64,000 nucleotides of DNA from Leptolyngbya sp. KIOST-1 (GTDB taxonomy: Bacteria; Cyanobacteriota; Cyanobacteriia; Phormidesmidales; Phormidesmidaceae): contig NZ_JQFA01000004.1 of the NCBI RefSeq assembly GCF_000763385.1, positions 1,984,001-2,048,000 on the forward strand, read 5' to 3'. A program made the translations under genes and the position numbers. Of this stretch, positions 37,500 to 46,053 are shown piece after piece. Numbering within the stretch: position 1 is the first letter of the stretch; each line of letters starts with the position of its first letter. The notes below the pieces were generated by a model. It searched no databases, had not been told where the DNA came from, and was given only the letters and a program-made list of their open reading frames with translations.

Positions 37500-37928
37500 T
37501 CAAAGGAGCCGCCAGATTTCCTCGGGAACGAGGCGATGGGGGCCGTCGCGGAGGGCGGCAGGCGATCGCCATACCGCCTTAAACTGCCGATTCCCCTCCA
37601 CGACATCCAGACTCTCGCGATCGTAAAGCGACTCATCCACAAACCGCCCGTCGTAGACAAACACGATCTCGTGCCCCGGCTTCCCCTCGTAGACAAAGAT
37701 GTTCTCCACAATGCCCAGCAGCTCCACCCCGGCAATGTCAGCCCCCAGCTCCTCTCGAATTTCGCGGATCGCGGCCTCGGCGCTGGTCTCCCCCACGTCA
37801 ATGCCCCCGCCCAGGGGTCGCGCAAACCCCCGATCCTTCACCGAGTCGTAACTCTCATGCACCAAGATGTCCTCCCCCCGCCGCAGCAGACAGATCGAAA
37901 TTGGCCGAATTCGCTCTTTTTTGCCCAT
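37500..37928 (-). CDS. Nudix hydrolase inserted in the CO2-uptake operon
   Basis: 142 residues. The Nudix box is complete: G-GIDVG-E-TSAEAAI-REIREELGA (residues about 40-63). It hydrolyses a nucleoside diphosphate linked to another group; the substrate cannot be read from sequence. It lies antisense between ndhD3 and cupA, flanked left by a 14-bp inverted repeat and right by a tandem repeat, which suggests later insertion into a once continuous operon. Any ndhF3-ndhD3-cupA transcript would carry its antisense. Confidence 0.88.
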   Translation of the reverse strand: MGKKERIRPISICLLRRGEDILVHESYDSVKDRGFARPLGGGIDVGETSAEAAIREIREELGADIAGVELLGIVENIFVYEGKPGHEIVFVYDGRFVDESLYDRESLDVVEGNRQFKAVWRSPAALRDGPHRLVPEEIWRLL

Positions 37929-38021
37929 CCCAGTGCCTTAGCTGAAGCATTTAGCCTACACAATAGGGCGTGAAGAGGTGAAGAGGTAAAGACCTGAAGA
38001 AGTAAAGCACCTACTTCACCG

Positions 38022-38064
38022 ATCTACTCATCCACCCATCTACTCATCCACCCACCTACCCCCA
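38022..38064 (+). repeat. CATCCACCCA-type short repeats upstream of cupA
   Basis: Imperfect copies of CTACTCATCCACCCA end 5 bp before the cupA start codon. Just left (37965-38015) is GTGAAGAGGTAAAGACCTGAAG-type simple sequence. Same family as the ndhF3-ndhD3 spacer repeat. Confidence 0.8.
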
Positions 38065-38069
38065 ATCCC

Positions 38070-39365
38070 ATGGCTACCCTCACCGAAACCAAACCCCTGA
38101 TTCCCCCCTCCACCCACCCCCATGCCGACGTGATCCACCGGCTGGAGGCGGGCGGCTCGATGCTGCCAGATACCCCCGACAACCTGATGCAGATCATCGG
38201 CATCTACAAGGCCTACGCGGTGCCAATGGATTTCTACTGGCGCGACCTGCTTTACATTGCCGAGCGGGTGTTTCTCAACCCGGTGCCTGCCTTTAAGTAC
38301 TTCCTGCCCCAGGAATATCTGGACCTGCCCAACCACTACGCAGGCGACACCGCCGACCTGCGCATCTGGCGCGGCGAGGCCACGGCCCACCCCGAACTGC
38401 TGGAGTTTATGGCCAAAGGCGAAACCGGGCGCAAGCTGCCCAAGCTGTTTCTGCACCTGTGGCACGATCGCGTCAACATGGAGTTTGCCGAGGCCTGCAT
38501 GAAGGCCATGCTCTGGCACCAGGACATGGGCGGTCGGTTCAACGACTACCTGTACACCGAGGAATATAAGCAGGCATGCGATCGCGCCATTGCTGCCTAC
38601 TTTAAGGGCAACCCGGTGATGCTGGGGCTGCACAAGCTGTTCCCCGAAATGTTCTACGAAAAGTGCCGCGAACTCTCCTACTACTCCAACCTGGGTCTGT
38701 TCTGGGAAGTGATGGCCCCGGTCTTCTTTGAGATGAGCGACATCTACGACGAGGGCGGCTTTGCGGGCGTACCCGACGCCATGGACTTTTTGGTCAACGG
38801 TATTTTTGCCGTTGCTGGTCGCCCCATCTACCACCACGTCTACGTGGGCGACGAATGCTTTGAGCTGATTCCCAAGTCCTGCGGCTTCACCTGGCTCTAC
38901 GAGGCGGCCCTGCCCTACGTGGAAGCGGTGTTCTACCGCACCGCCCCCTTCCGGGGCACCAAGTCCTACAACGCCCAGGCGGGCCAGGTACCCGCCGATC
39001 AAAACGACTTCCACTACGGCATTCTCTACGCCGATGTGTTTCCCGTCGGCAGCGCAGGCATTCCCCCCACCCTGCTGATGCAGGACATGCTCCACTTTTT
39101 GCCTCCCTACCTGCTCGACTACTACCACCAGCACTGCCGGGGCGAAGACGACATGCTGATCCAGCTGGGAATTACCTTCCAGCGATCGATGTACAACGTC
39201 ACCTCGGCAGTAATCCAGGCCCTGCGTACCGCCCTGCTTTACCCGCTGGATGACCAAAACCCCCGCCACCTGATGGCCAACCGCAAGTTCTTCGAAGCCC
39301 AGATGGATCGCTTTGTGCGCCCGGAAGCCCGTCTGCGCGACATCCAGCGGCAGGACTATCGGTAG
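38070..39365 (+). CDS. cupA: CO2 hydration protein CupA (ChpY) of NDH-1MS
   Basis: 431 residues. Peripheral subunit of the NDH-1MS complex that converts CO2 to bicarbonate on the cytosolic face. The sequence is typical throughout (LMQIIGIYKAYAVPMDFYW, FLHLWHDRVNMEFAEACMKA, CHRGEDD-like ending QHCRGEDDMLIQLG), with the many conserved His, Cys and Tyr residues of the Cup family. The neighbours ndhF3, ndhD3 and a fasciclin-type cupS identify the inducible CupA form rather than CupB. Confidence 0.93.
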   Translation: MATLTETKPLIPPSTHPHADVIHRLEAGGSMLPDTPDNLMQIIGIYKAYAVPMDFYWRDLLYIAERVFLNPVPAFKYFLPQEYLDLPNHYAGDTADLRIWRGEATAHPELLEFMAKGETGRKLPKLFLHLWHDRVNMEFAEACMKAMLWHQDMGGRFNDYLYTEEYKQACDRAIAAYFKGNPVMLGLHKLFPEMFYEKCRELSYYSNLGLFWEVMAPVFFEMSDIYDEGGFAGVPDAMDFLVNGIFAVAGRPIYHHVYVGDECFELIPKSCGFTWLYEAALPYVEAVFYRTAPFRGTKSYNAQAGQVPADQNDFHYGILYADVFPVGSAGIPPTLLMQDMLHFLPPYLLDYYHQHCRGEDDMLIQLGITFQRSMYNVTSAVIQALRTALLYPLDDQNPRHLMANRKFFEAQMDRFVRPEARLRDIQRQDYR

Positions 39366-39493
39366 ATGGGTGGATGGGTGGATGGGTGGATGAGTACTTA
39401 TCTGCATCCACCTGCCTACCCCCCTACTCGCCCACCCATCCACCGGCCTACCCACCCACCCGCCCACCCACCTACCCACCTACCCATCCACCC
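39364..39493. repeat. Two opposed short-repeat arrays between cupA and cupS
   Basis: The left array (39364-39394) is about four GATGGGTG units. The right array (39430-39493) is pyrimidine-rich, with many CCCACCCAT/CCTACCCACC units. The two are roughly complementary, so the transcript could fold into a large hairpin before cupS, whose ATG follows 2 bp later. Confidence 0.85.
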
Positions 39494-39495
39494 CT

Positions 39496-39897
39496 ATGCC
39501 TACCATCGTCGATATCGCCGTCAACAACGAAGGCTTCTCCACCCTGGTCGCTGCCGTCCAGGCCGCCGGTCTGGTTGAGGCCTTGCAAAGCCCTGGACCG
39601 TTTACCGTGTTTGCGCCGAACGATGCCGCCTTTGCCAAGCTGCCCCCCGGCACGGTGCAAACCCTGGTGCAGAACCCGCCCCAGCTGGGCCGGATTCTCA
39701 AGTTCCACGTTGTTGCCGGTAAATACACCAGGGATGAGTTGATTCAGATGGGTACGGTGGAATCGCTGGAAGGAGCGCCAATCCCCATTGATGGCACTGA
39801 TGGGTTTGAGGTGAAAAACGCCACGGTGGTTGCTGCCGATATCGAAGCCGACAACGGCATTATTCACGTGCTGGACAACGTGATTTTGATGGGGTGA
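39496..39897 (+). CDS. cupS: Fasciclin-domain protein CupS, small subunit of NDH-1MS
   Basis: 133 residues forming one fasciclin (FAS1) domain: [40 protein letters not shown], then [11 protein letters not shown] and [14 protein letters not shown]. CupS in model strains is a small fasciclin-like protein encoded after cupA, and position here agrees. It lacks a signal peptide, as expected for a cytosolic NDH-1 subunit. Stand-alone fasciclin proteins also exist, but the operon context favours CupS. Confidence 0.88.
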   Translation: MPTIVDIAVNNEGFSTLVAAVQAAGLVEALQSPGPFTVFAPNDAAFAKLPPGTVQTLVQNPPQLGRILKFHVVAGKYTRDELIQMGTVESLEGAPIPIDGTDGFEVKNATVVAADIEADNGIIHVLDNVILMG

Positions 39898-39919
39898 ATG
39901 GACGGCCCAAGGGTGCTGG

Positions 39920-40390
39920 CTAAGCTATGGCAACTTCGAAGAGATTGTACTCAATCTCAATTGGGGATTTGTCCTGGAGGCCGGGTATGGTTGGCGCAAT
40001 AATTTCAAGGGTGGATGGCTCCTGAAAGTTGCGCTTTTTGGTCTCAGGGTGGGGGTAGTAGATCCAGCCGTCATAGGAAAACCCCTGAAAGAAAACCCAA
40101 CATTGCGAGAATGAGAAGTCTTCGGGCGGATGGCGGTTGGTCCATTCAACTTGGCGAAAGGTGAATTCTGGGTTGATCAGCTGAAACCGTTTGGGGGCAA
40201 TCGAAACGTTGAGCGTTCCCGGAAAGTAGCCCGATAGATCTAAGCCCAAAGCCTTGAAGAAGGGCGTTTGCATTGCGATCGCCCCGGCCGGATAGGGGCT
40301 ATCGGGAGCAGCCCCAGAGGCTACCTGATGCCCGGGCACTATGATGCCTTTTACCGTTTGCCAAGCGCGATCGTTCATCTGCAAGTTCAT
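39920..40390 (-). CDS. Conserved hypothetical protein, resembles DUF120 fold
   Basis: 156 residues. The segment FFKALGLDLSGYFPGTLNVS resembles the YPGTLNV core of the DUF120 (CTP-dependent riboflavin kinase) family, and VKGIIVPGHQVASGAA could correspond to its N-terminal glycine-rich strand. The C-terminal half (SFSQCWVFFQGFSYDGWIYY) is not recognised. The similarity is suggestive only. It converges with cupS and lies downstream of the siderophore cluster, with no clear link to either. Confidence 0.55.
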   Translation of the reverse strand: MNLQMNDRAWQTVKGIIVPGHQVASGAAPDSPYPAGAIAMQTPFFKALGLDLSGYFPGTLNVSIAPKRFQLINPEFTFRQVEWTNRHPPEDFSFSQCWVFFQGFSYDGWIYYPHPETKKRNFQEPSTLEIIAPTIPGLQDKSPIEIEYNLFEVAIA

Positions 40391-40464
40391 TCAGCCTTAG
40401 CAGATTGTACCGTTGTGGGAGGGGTGCTGGGGCAGGAGGGGTCCCTTTGAGGCGATCACATGCC

Positions 40465-41751
40465 CTAGGGGCTGCCCTGGGGTTTTGAGGAACTGCAGCC
40501 TAGCTTAATGAGACTGGACATTTGGCACCCACTCAGACCCACCCCAATCATTGCCACAGCGCAAACCACATACAGCAGCGCCATACCCGAACCGGGGTCA
40601 TTGCCTAACATGCCCAGTAGTCGGCTCAGACTGCCGTCAGGGACCAGTGCTGGCTCTAAGACGCGATCGGCCAGGGGGCCTGCAATTAGCGCCGCCCCGG
40701 CACTCACCACCTGCAACACCAGGGAGTTGGCGGCAAACACTCGGCCCTGTTGCGCGGGGGCGATCTGGGTCATCCAGATGGCGGTTTCGGAGCTGCCCAG
40801 TAGCGGAAAGTTGAGCGACGAGCAAAACTGGGCCGGTATCCAAATTTGGGGCGATCGCCCCAGGCCAAACACTGCTTTGCTCAGCCCCGCCCCGATGAAT
40901 CCGGCCAGCATCCCCTGCACTCGGCGCTGGGGGCCACCCCAGAGGCTGAGCAAAATTGCCCCGGCCACCCCACCAAGGCCCGCTGCCGTGGCGGTACTGG
41001 CCAGCACCTGGGCGCTGCCGCCGGAGCGAGCCAAAATCATGGGGTCGTAGATGGCACCGCCCAGGTCGTGGAAAAACCAGAACAGGGTGCTAATCAGCAG
41101 CAAGGAGCGCAGGCTGGGCTGTCGCCACACTTCGCGAAAGCCAAAGGTGAGCTTGGCCAACAGCGTTTCACTATCGCGGGTGGTAGGGGGTGCGGGCTGG
41201 GGAATGGATCGGGACAGGAGGGTGGCGATCGCTACCCCAAAACTCGCCAGATCAATGCTGACAATGCCTAGTAGCCCGATCGTCGGGTAGAGCACCCCAG
41301 CCAGAGCAGGGCCAAAAATCGCTGCCCCGTAATGTACCGCCGAGTTCATGCTGTTGACCCGCGTGAGCTGAGCGGGCGGCACCAGACTAGAGATGGAGGT
41401 CTGATAGGCCAGACCTTGAATTTGCCCAAAGCCGCCGTTGAGCATGACCGCTACATAGAGATGCCAGATTTGCAGGTTGTCGATGAAGTAAAGCCAGCCA
41501 ATACCGACGGTAGCGAGCACAGCAACGGTATCCCCTACAACCATGAGTTGCTTACGGTTGAGATGGTCAACAATCAGCCCCGCGAACAGCGTCACGGGAA
41601 TGCGTGGGGCCTGGGAAAAGAATCCGATCAGGGCCAGGGCGGTGGCCGATCCGGTAATTTCCCATGCCCAAATGGTAAGGGCAAATTCGGTCATGTAGCT
41701 GCCGATGGTTGAGACCAGCTGACCGAACCAAATAATTGTAAAAGTACGCAC
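40465..41751 (-). CDS. MFS transporter (MFS_3/EntS-like)
   Basis: 428 residues with about 12 transmembrane segments. Opening FTIIWFGQLVSTIGSYMTEF is typical of the MFS_3 family, which includes the enterobactin exporter EntS. It is last in a minus-strand cluster of siderophore genes, 17 bp after the DUF1636 gene, so it may move a siderophore or its iron-free form across the inner membrane. Direction of transport cannot be told from sequence. Confidence 0.8.
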   Translation of the reverse strand: MRTFTIIWFGQLVSTIGSYMTEFALTIWAWEITGSATALALIGFFSQAPRIPVTLFAGLIVDHLNRKQLMVVGDTVAVLATVGIGWLYFIDNLQIWHLYVAVMLNGGFGQIQGLAYQTSISSLVPPAQLTRVNSMNSAVHYGAAIFGPALAGVLYPTIGLLGIVSIDLASFGVAIATLLSRSIPQPAPPTTRDSETLLAKLTFGFREVWRQPSLRSLLLISTLFWFFHDLGGAIYDPMILARSGGSAQVLASTATAAGLGGVAGAILLSLWGGPQRRVQGMLAGFIGAGLSKAVFGLGRSPQIWIPAQFCSSLNFPLLGSSETAIWMTQIAPAQQGRVFAANSLVLQVVSAGAALIAGPLADRVLEPALVPDGSLSRLLGMLGNDPGSGMALLYVVCAVAMIGVGLSGCQMSSLIKLGCSSSKPQGSP

Positions 41752-41768
41752 AGACCTAATGTATAGCC

Positions 41769-42179
41769 CTAATATACTTCGCCTGAATCGCTAGACTTTA
41801 AGGATGGAACACAGGCGATAAATTCAGTTTTTAAGACCTCTGGAAACTGTTTCCAGGGAATGGTGCCGCTCTTGCTGTTGAGATAGCGCTCGCTTAGTTG
41901 CAGCACGGCCTCGGCAATCTCGCTATGGTTATTGTCTTTGACTAAGACTTTTGCCAGGGCGTAGGTTGGCTTGTCCTCTGCCGCCAACGCAATGGAGCAG
42001 GGATGATTGCAAGTCCACAGGCAATCTACGCCGCGTACCTCTAAATCTGACTGGCGCAGCCAGGTTTGGTGCAAGGTTTGGATGCGATCGCACAAAGCAG
42101 CACCATCCGCGGGCTGCTCCAGAGGCCGTTGCTCCGATCCATGGCAGGAACGGCAGATGAAAAGGGTGGATTTTGGCAT
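41769..42179 (-). CDS. DUF1636 metal-binding-like protein
   Basis: 136 residues. Cysteine pattern FICRSCHGSEQRP near the N-terminus and VDCLWTCNHPCSIAL (about 51-65) matches DUF1636, a small family often next to TonB-dependent receptors or cobalamin/siderophore genes. The Cys set resembles thioredoxin-like 2Fe-2S ferredoxins. Lies between the binding-protein pseudogene and the MFS gene. Role unknown, perhaps reductive iron release. Confidence 0.78.
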   Translation of the reverse strand: MPKSTLFICRSCHGSEQRPLEQPADGAALCDRIQTLHQTWLRQSDLEVRGVDCLWTCNHPCSIALAAEDKPTYALAKVLVKDNNHSEIAEAVLQLSERYLNSKSGTIPWKQFPEVLKTEFIACVPSLKSSDSGEVY

Positions 42180-42284
42180 GGTGATTATGACGTAGGGAGT
42201 AGGGGCAACAACATCTCAGGCAGCTTTTTCAGTATCAGCTCATCGGTGATCGGGCCTCGGGTAATGCTGCCCCAGAACTGATAG

Positions 42285-43279
42285 TCACGCTGGCGGCGGA
42301 TCTTCTACCAAATAGGTGAACAAGTCGTCGATTACACCATCGGCGGCCAGGGGATTGCCGCCTCTCCAGGTAGGATAGTTGACCGGGTAAACCCGATCGT
42401 TTTGAACGGCTCTTAGCCTCTGCCACAGCGGGTTTTGTTTGAGTTGGGTGATGGTTTGGGCCGCTTCGGCACCATCGGCGGCGACAAATAGAACATCGCC
42501 GTCAATATCCATCAGCCGTTCCTCAGACAATTTCACAAGGCCACCATCAACCGGCACGGCCTGAGACGATGGTCGACGCAGGCCTGCATCAGCCAGAATG
42601 CTGCCATTGAAAGAATTTTTTAAGTCCAAGTCAATCGTGCCACAGCAGGTGTGGACAAAGGAGACCTCTGGGTTTTGCTGGTTCTTTCTAGGGCCGTTTT
42701 TAACGACTCAATGCGCTGAGCATAACGACTCCAAACCTGCTGGGCTAAATCCGTTTTTCCTAACACATTAGCGACAAAGTCAAAGTGACTTCGCCAGGAA
42801 GGATACCCATCCCAATCATCGGCTACGGTGGGAGCAATCTGCGACAGTTGGCTATAAATAGCCTCGGTAGAGTACTTAATGCCGATGATCAGATCGGGTT
42901 TTAAGGCCACAATCTTTTCAAGACTGGGTTGTTCTTCTTTGCCCAAGGTTTGAATGGAGCCTAGATGCTCCGCCAGGTAAGGTGGCGGTTCGTCAAAATA
43001 GACGATGGTGGCGATGGGTTGCACCCCCAGGGCGATCGCATCCCCCAGGCTAGGCACGCTCAAGGTAATCACCCGCTGCGGCTGATTGGGCACACAGGTT
43101 TCCCCCAGAGCATGGCGAACCATCCGACAGGTGGATGTCTCGGTGGTTGATGGTGTCGCAGGCGGTGGATTGCCTGAGCCAGTACAGCTCTGGATCAGGG
43201 CTACCATCAAAACTCCGCCCCAAAACAACTGAATCCGTCGCCACCAAGATTTACAAAACATGAGCTTTACGTCATCCAT
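42285..43279 (-). pseudogene. Iron-siderophore ABC transporter substrate-binding protein, frameshifted
   Basis: A FecB/FepB-type lipoprotein split by one frameshift. The 5' part (43279 to about 42677) has a signal with Cys at about residue 32 (LMVALIQSC) and binding-fold segments (PQRVITLSVPSLGDAIALGV, LEKIVALKPDLIIG). Reading continues in another frame as NPEVSFVHTCCGTIDLDLKN and on to the natural end DDLFTYLVEDPP. One added base in the T4 run at 42673-42676 (A4 on the coding strand) restores a roughly 331-residue protein. This is either a real recent loss or an assembly error in a homopolymer. Lies 10 bp after the receptor gene. Confidence 0.82.
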
Positions 43280-43288
43280 TCAACAGGC

Positions 43289-45826
43289 TTAAAACGACCA
43301 AGAAACCGTGCCCCTGAGGGTGAAAGGTGCACCGTAGAAAACACGCAGAGGGCTTTCGGCGGCTTCAAAATAGGTAATATCAAACAGGTTTTCAAAGTTT
43401 AGCCCAGCCCGAAAATTATCTCGCCTGTAGAACACCGAGGCATCGGTGCGGGTATAGCCGGGTACCTGGAAGGAATTGTCTAGATCACCCTGGCGATCGC
43501 CCACGTAAAACAGCCCCAATCCAAAGCCCAAACCCTGGAGCGGCCCTTCCTGAACTTCATAGGTTGTCCACAGGCTCGCGGCATGTTCTGGCACATTGTT
43601 GAGACGATTGCCCACGGTCAAGGTGTTATCTGCCGTTATTTGGGCATCGGTGTAGGCATAGCCCGCTACAATGTTCCACCCCGGTAAAATTTCACCCGTA
43701 GCCGTAAGTTCAACCCCGCGACTTCTCTGTTCACCGGTCTGCACCGAGAAGTTGGGGTTGATCGGGTCTTCGGTTAACACATTCGTTCGCGTAATTTGGT
43801 AAAAAGCCAGGGTGGTCGAGAGTCGATTGTCGAGCCAGTCAGATTTGATGCCGACTTCGTACTGATTGCCTCGCTCGGGTTCAAAGAGAGTATTGTCAAA
43901 GGCTGTGCCCACACTCTGCAAGAACGAGCGGCTGTAGCTGGCGTAGAGCGCATGCTCGTCGCTAGGCTGATATACCAATCCCAGTCGAGGACTAAACGCC
44001 GTATCATCCTGAAAATCCTGTGAACCATCGGCGAAAAGCGACTGTTGGCTCACCAGGTCAAACCGCCCACCCAGCAACAGTTTCAGCTGGGGCAGCAGGT
44101 CGATTTGATCTTGAACATAAACCCCTACCGAATTAGTAATAAAAGGTTCTCTTGGGAAGCTAGCCAAGAGCTGCGGTTGAGCTACCCCGTAGACTGGATT
44201 GAAAATGTCAATGGGAGAAAGGCTAAATTCTTGACCACCGCTTGCGTAGATATCGCGATTGACATCAAAGCCGAGTAAGAGTTGGTGAGAAATACTGCCT
44301 GTTTGTACCCTACCCGTCAGGCTGGTATCAAAGGAGTAGTTATCTTGAGATTGGTCGCCAGCGGTGAAAAGCCCCCGCTCTAGAGTGCGCTGATCAGCAA
44401 GCAGATTTAGAGGGAAAAGTGAATTTTGAGGAGTCCGCTGAAAACTGGCCCGAAACGAATTTTGTAGCTGCCAGTCGGGGTTGATCTGGTGGTCGAGGGT
44501 GTACCCCAGCCGCAGCACATAGCGATCGTTTTTGTCTATGTCATCATCGGGTTCGCCGATAAAGCGACTGCGGGGCAGCTGCCCATTGATGTTGGGCAGA
44601 ACGGTACCTACGGCAGGTAGCCCGCGATCGTTGGGTTGTTCAGAAATGGTGTACTCACCTTCAAAATTGATCTGAGTATTGGGGCCAACCTGCCAACTGA
44701 CCACCGGGGCAATGACATAATTTCTGCGCTCAAAAAAGTCAATGAATGTGCCTGAACTAGACGCGCCTGCGGTGAGCCTATAGAGCAAGGTTTCTGACTG
44801 ATTGAGCGGGCCGGCAAAGTCGATGGAGCCGCCGTAGGTGTCGAAGTTGCCAACAGTTCCCTCCACAATATAGTGGGGGGTCGCCAGTGGCTTTTTGGTG
44901 ACAATGTTGACGGTGCCGCCGGGCGCACCCTGGCTAAATAAGGCCCCGGCAGGGCCGCGCAACACCTCAATGCGTTCAATGTTGGGAATCGCGATGCGGG
45001 AGGTAACGTTAGTGTCATCGCGCAGCCCGTTGCGCAAGATGTTCCTACCCGAAAAACCGCGAATGACGTAGCCCTCAAAGGCCGACTGGGAGGAATTGTC
45101 GGGGGTAACACCCACCACCGTGCGGAGGGCCTCATTGACGCTTTGCACCTGCCGATCTTGCAGCAGCTCCTGGGGCACGACCTGAACCGAAAAGGGGAGA
45201 TCCCGCAGGGGGGTATCGGTTCTGCTGCCCACCGCCGCGTTGGGGACACGGTAGGCCTGTTCCCCCTGGCCCGTGACTCCAATTTGAATGGCTTCTTCAG
45301 CACTGCCCGCCTGCTCTACCCCTGGCAGCACGCTCAAGACCAGGTTGCCTGAGGCTGTGTTGGCCTGGGCGGTAGGTGGGCCATCGGTGCCGGTGATGGC
45401 CAGGCGTACGCCACCGTCGGGCAAGCCCGTGACTTGCACCAGGGCAATGCCCTCAGCGGGGGCAAACTGCTCGGCGGCACTCTGGTCAGCTAACTCCAGC
45501 ACCGCATTGGGGATGTCGGTAATCAGCGCATTGCCCTCGGTGCGGGAGGTGCCGATCGCCAAGGGGCGATCGCTGACCAGTTCAATCCTCAACCCCTCAG
45601 GAGCATCTGTGATTTGCACGTCGGTAATCACCGCTGCGGCACTGGCCTCCCCCTGGGCGAGCCACTCCTCTACGGTGAGTGCCGCTGGGCTGGGCTCCCC
45701 CACAACCCCCTCCGATGCTGGGGATTCTGCTGCTCCCCCAGGCGCGGCTATACCGGCCAGCAAACCCACCACAAATAGCCCAAGACCTAAGTTTGAAGTC
45801 ATCATTCCTACACCACAGCAAGCCAT
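43289..45826 (-). CDS. TonB-dependent ferric-siderophore receptor with N-terminal AMIN domain
   Basis: About 845 residues. Signal peptide, then an AMIN domain (about 60-165; LRIELVSDRPLAIGTSRTEG), then a TonB plug (about 195-320; LPFSVQVVPQELLQDRQVQS, IERIEVLRGPAGALFSQG) and a 22-strand-type barrel ending in aromatic APFTLRGTVSWSF. AMIN plus receptor is a cyanobacterial layout for siderophore uptake. The frame runs to a TTG at 45970, but the extra 48 residues look noncoding. ATG 45826 has AGGGGTG about 9 nt upstream, and a Fur-like box lies just before it. ATG 45805 is also possible. Confidence 0.9.
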   Translation of the reverse strand: MACCGVGMMTSNLGLGLFVVGLLAGIAAPGGAAESPASEGVVGEPSPAALTVEEWLAQGEASAAAVITDVQITDAPEGLRIELVSDRPLAIGTSRTEGNALITDIPNAVLELADQSAAEQFAPAEGIALVQVTGLPDGGVRLAITGTDGPPTAQANTASGNLVLSVLPGVEQAGSAEEAIQIGVTGQGEQAYRVPNAAVGSRTDTPLRDLPFSVQVVPQELLQDRQVQSVNEALRTVVGVTPDNSSQSAFEGYVIRGFSGRNILRNGLRDDTNVTSRIAIPNIERIEVLRGPAGALFSQGAPGGTVNIVTKKPLATPHYIVEGTVGNFDTYGGSIDFAGPLNQSETLLYRLTAGASSSGTFIDFFERRNYVIAPVVSWQVGPNTQINFEGEYTISEQPNDRGLPAVGTVLPNINGQLPRSRFIGEPDDDIDKNDRYVLRLGYTLDHQINPDWQLQNSFRASFQRTPQNSLFPLNLLADQRTLERGLFTAGDQSQDNYSFDTSLTGRVQTGSISHQLLLGFDVNRDIYASGGQEFSLSPIDIFNPVYGVAQPQLLASFPREPFITNSVGVYVQDQIDLLPQLKLLLGGRFDLVSQQSLFADGSQDFQDDTAFSPRLGLVYQPSDEHALYASYSRSFLQSVGTAFDNTLFEPERGNQYEVGIKSDWLDNRLSTTLAFYQITRTNVLTEDPINPNFSVQTGEQRSRGVELTATGEILPGWNIVAGYAYTDAQITADNTLTVGNRLNNVPEHAASLWTTYEVQEGPLQGLGFGLGLFYVGDRQGDLDNSFQVPGYTRTDASVFYRRDNFRAGLNFENLFDITYFEAAESPLRVFYGAPFTLRGTVSWSF

Positions 45827-45851
45827 CAGGTTCGTCACCCCTGCGATTAAA

Positions 45852-45866
45852 CGAGAAGTGTTCTCA
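45852..45866. promoter_or_regulatory. Candidate Fur box upstream of the siderophore receptor
   Basis: Inverted repeat GAGAA-GTG-TTCTC, within CGAGAAGTGTTCTCA, is close to the Fur 7-1-7 form TGAGAATCATTCTCA. It ends 26 nt from the preferred start codon. It predicts repression by Fur in iron-replete cells. Confidence 0.5.
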
Positions 45867-45970
45867 ATTAGACGGCTTTTAGCGTATTGGGTTTGGGGGC
45901 AGCTTTTCTCTGCGTCCCGGACTTTTTTCTCTTCGAGGGGGACTTTTTGGGTTTCGGGTTTTGGGTTCAA

Positions 45971-46014
45971 GGTTTACGGTTCTACCTTGCACCGTTGACC
46001 TTGCACCGTAAACC
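45971..46014. repeat. Inverted repeat enclosing a direct repeat, between receptor and AraC genes
   Basis: Outer arms GGTTTACGGT (45971-45980) and ACCGTAAACC (46005-46014) are perfect. Inside, CCTTGCACCGT occurs twice (45985-45995 and 45999-46009). It lies in the gap between the AraC stop and the receptor promoter; it may be a terminator, an AraC operator or a dispersed repeat. Confidence 0.6.
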
Positions 46015-46053
46015 CTCTTCACCCGACACCCGATATCTAACCCCTAATCCCCC

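Noticed and set aside
38040..39479. 479-codon minus-strand frame
   Set aside because: Antisense to cupA over its whole length and begins in the repeat array; composition is that of a shadow frame.
35683..39493. CRISPR array
   Set aside because: The repeats are contiguous 8-15 bp units with no spacers of regular length, and no cas gene is present.
43289..45970. TonB box or transducer domain at the N-terminus of the siderophore receptor
   Set aside because: The extra N-terminal domain matches AMIN, not the FecA-type signalling domain, and no sigma/anti-sigma pair is nearby.
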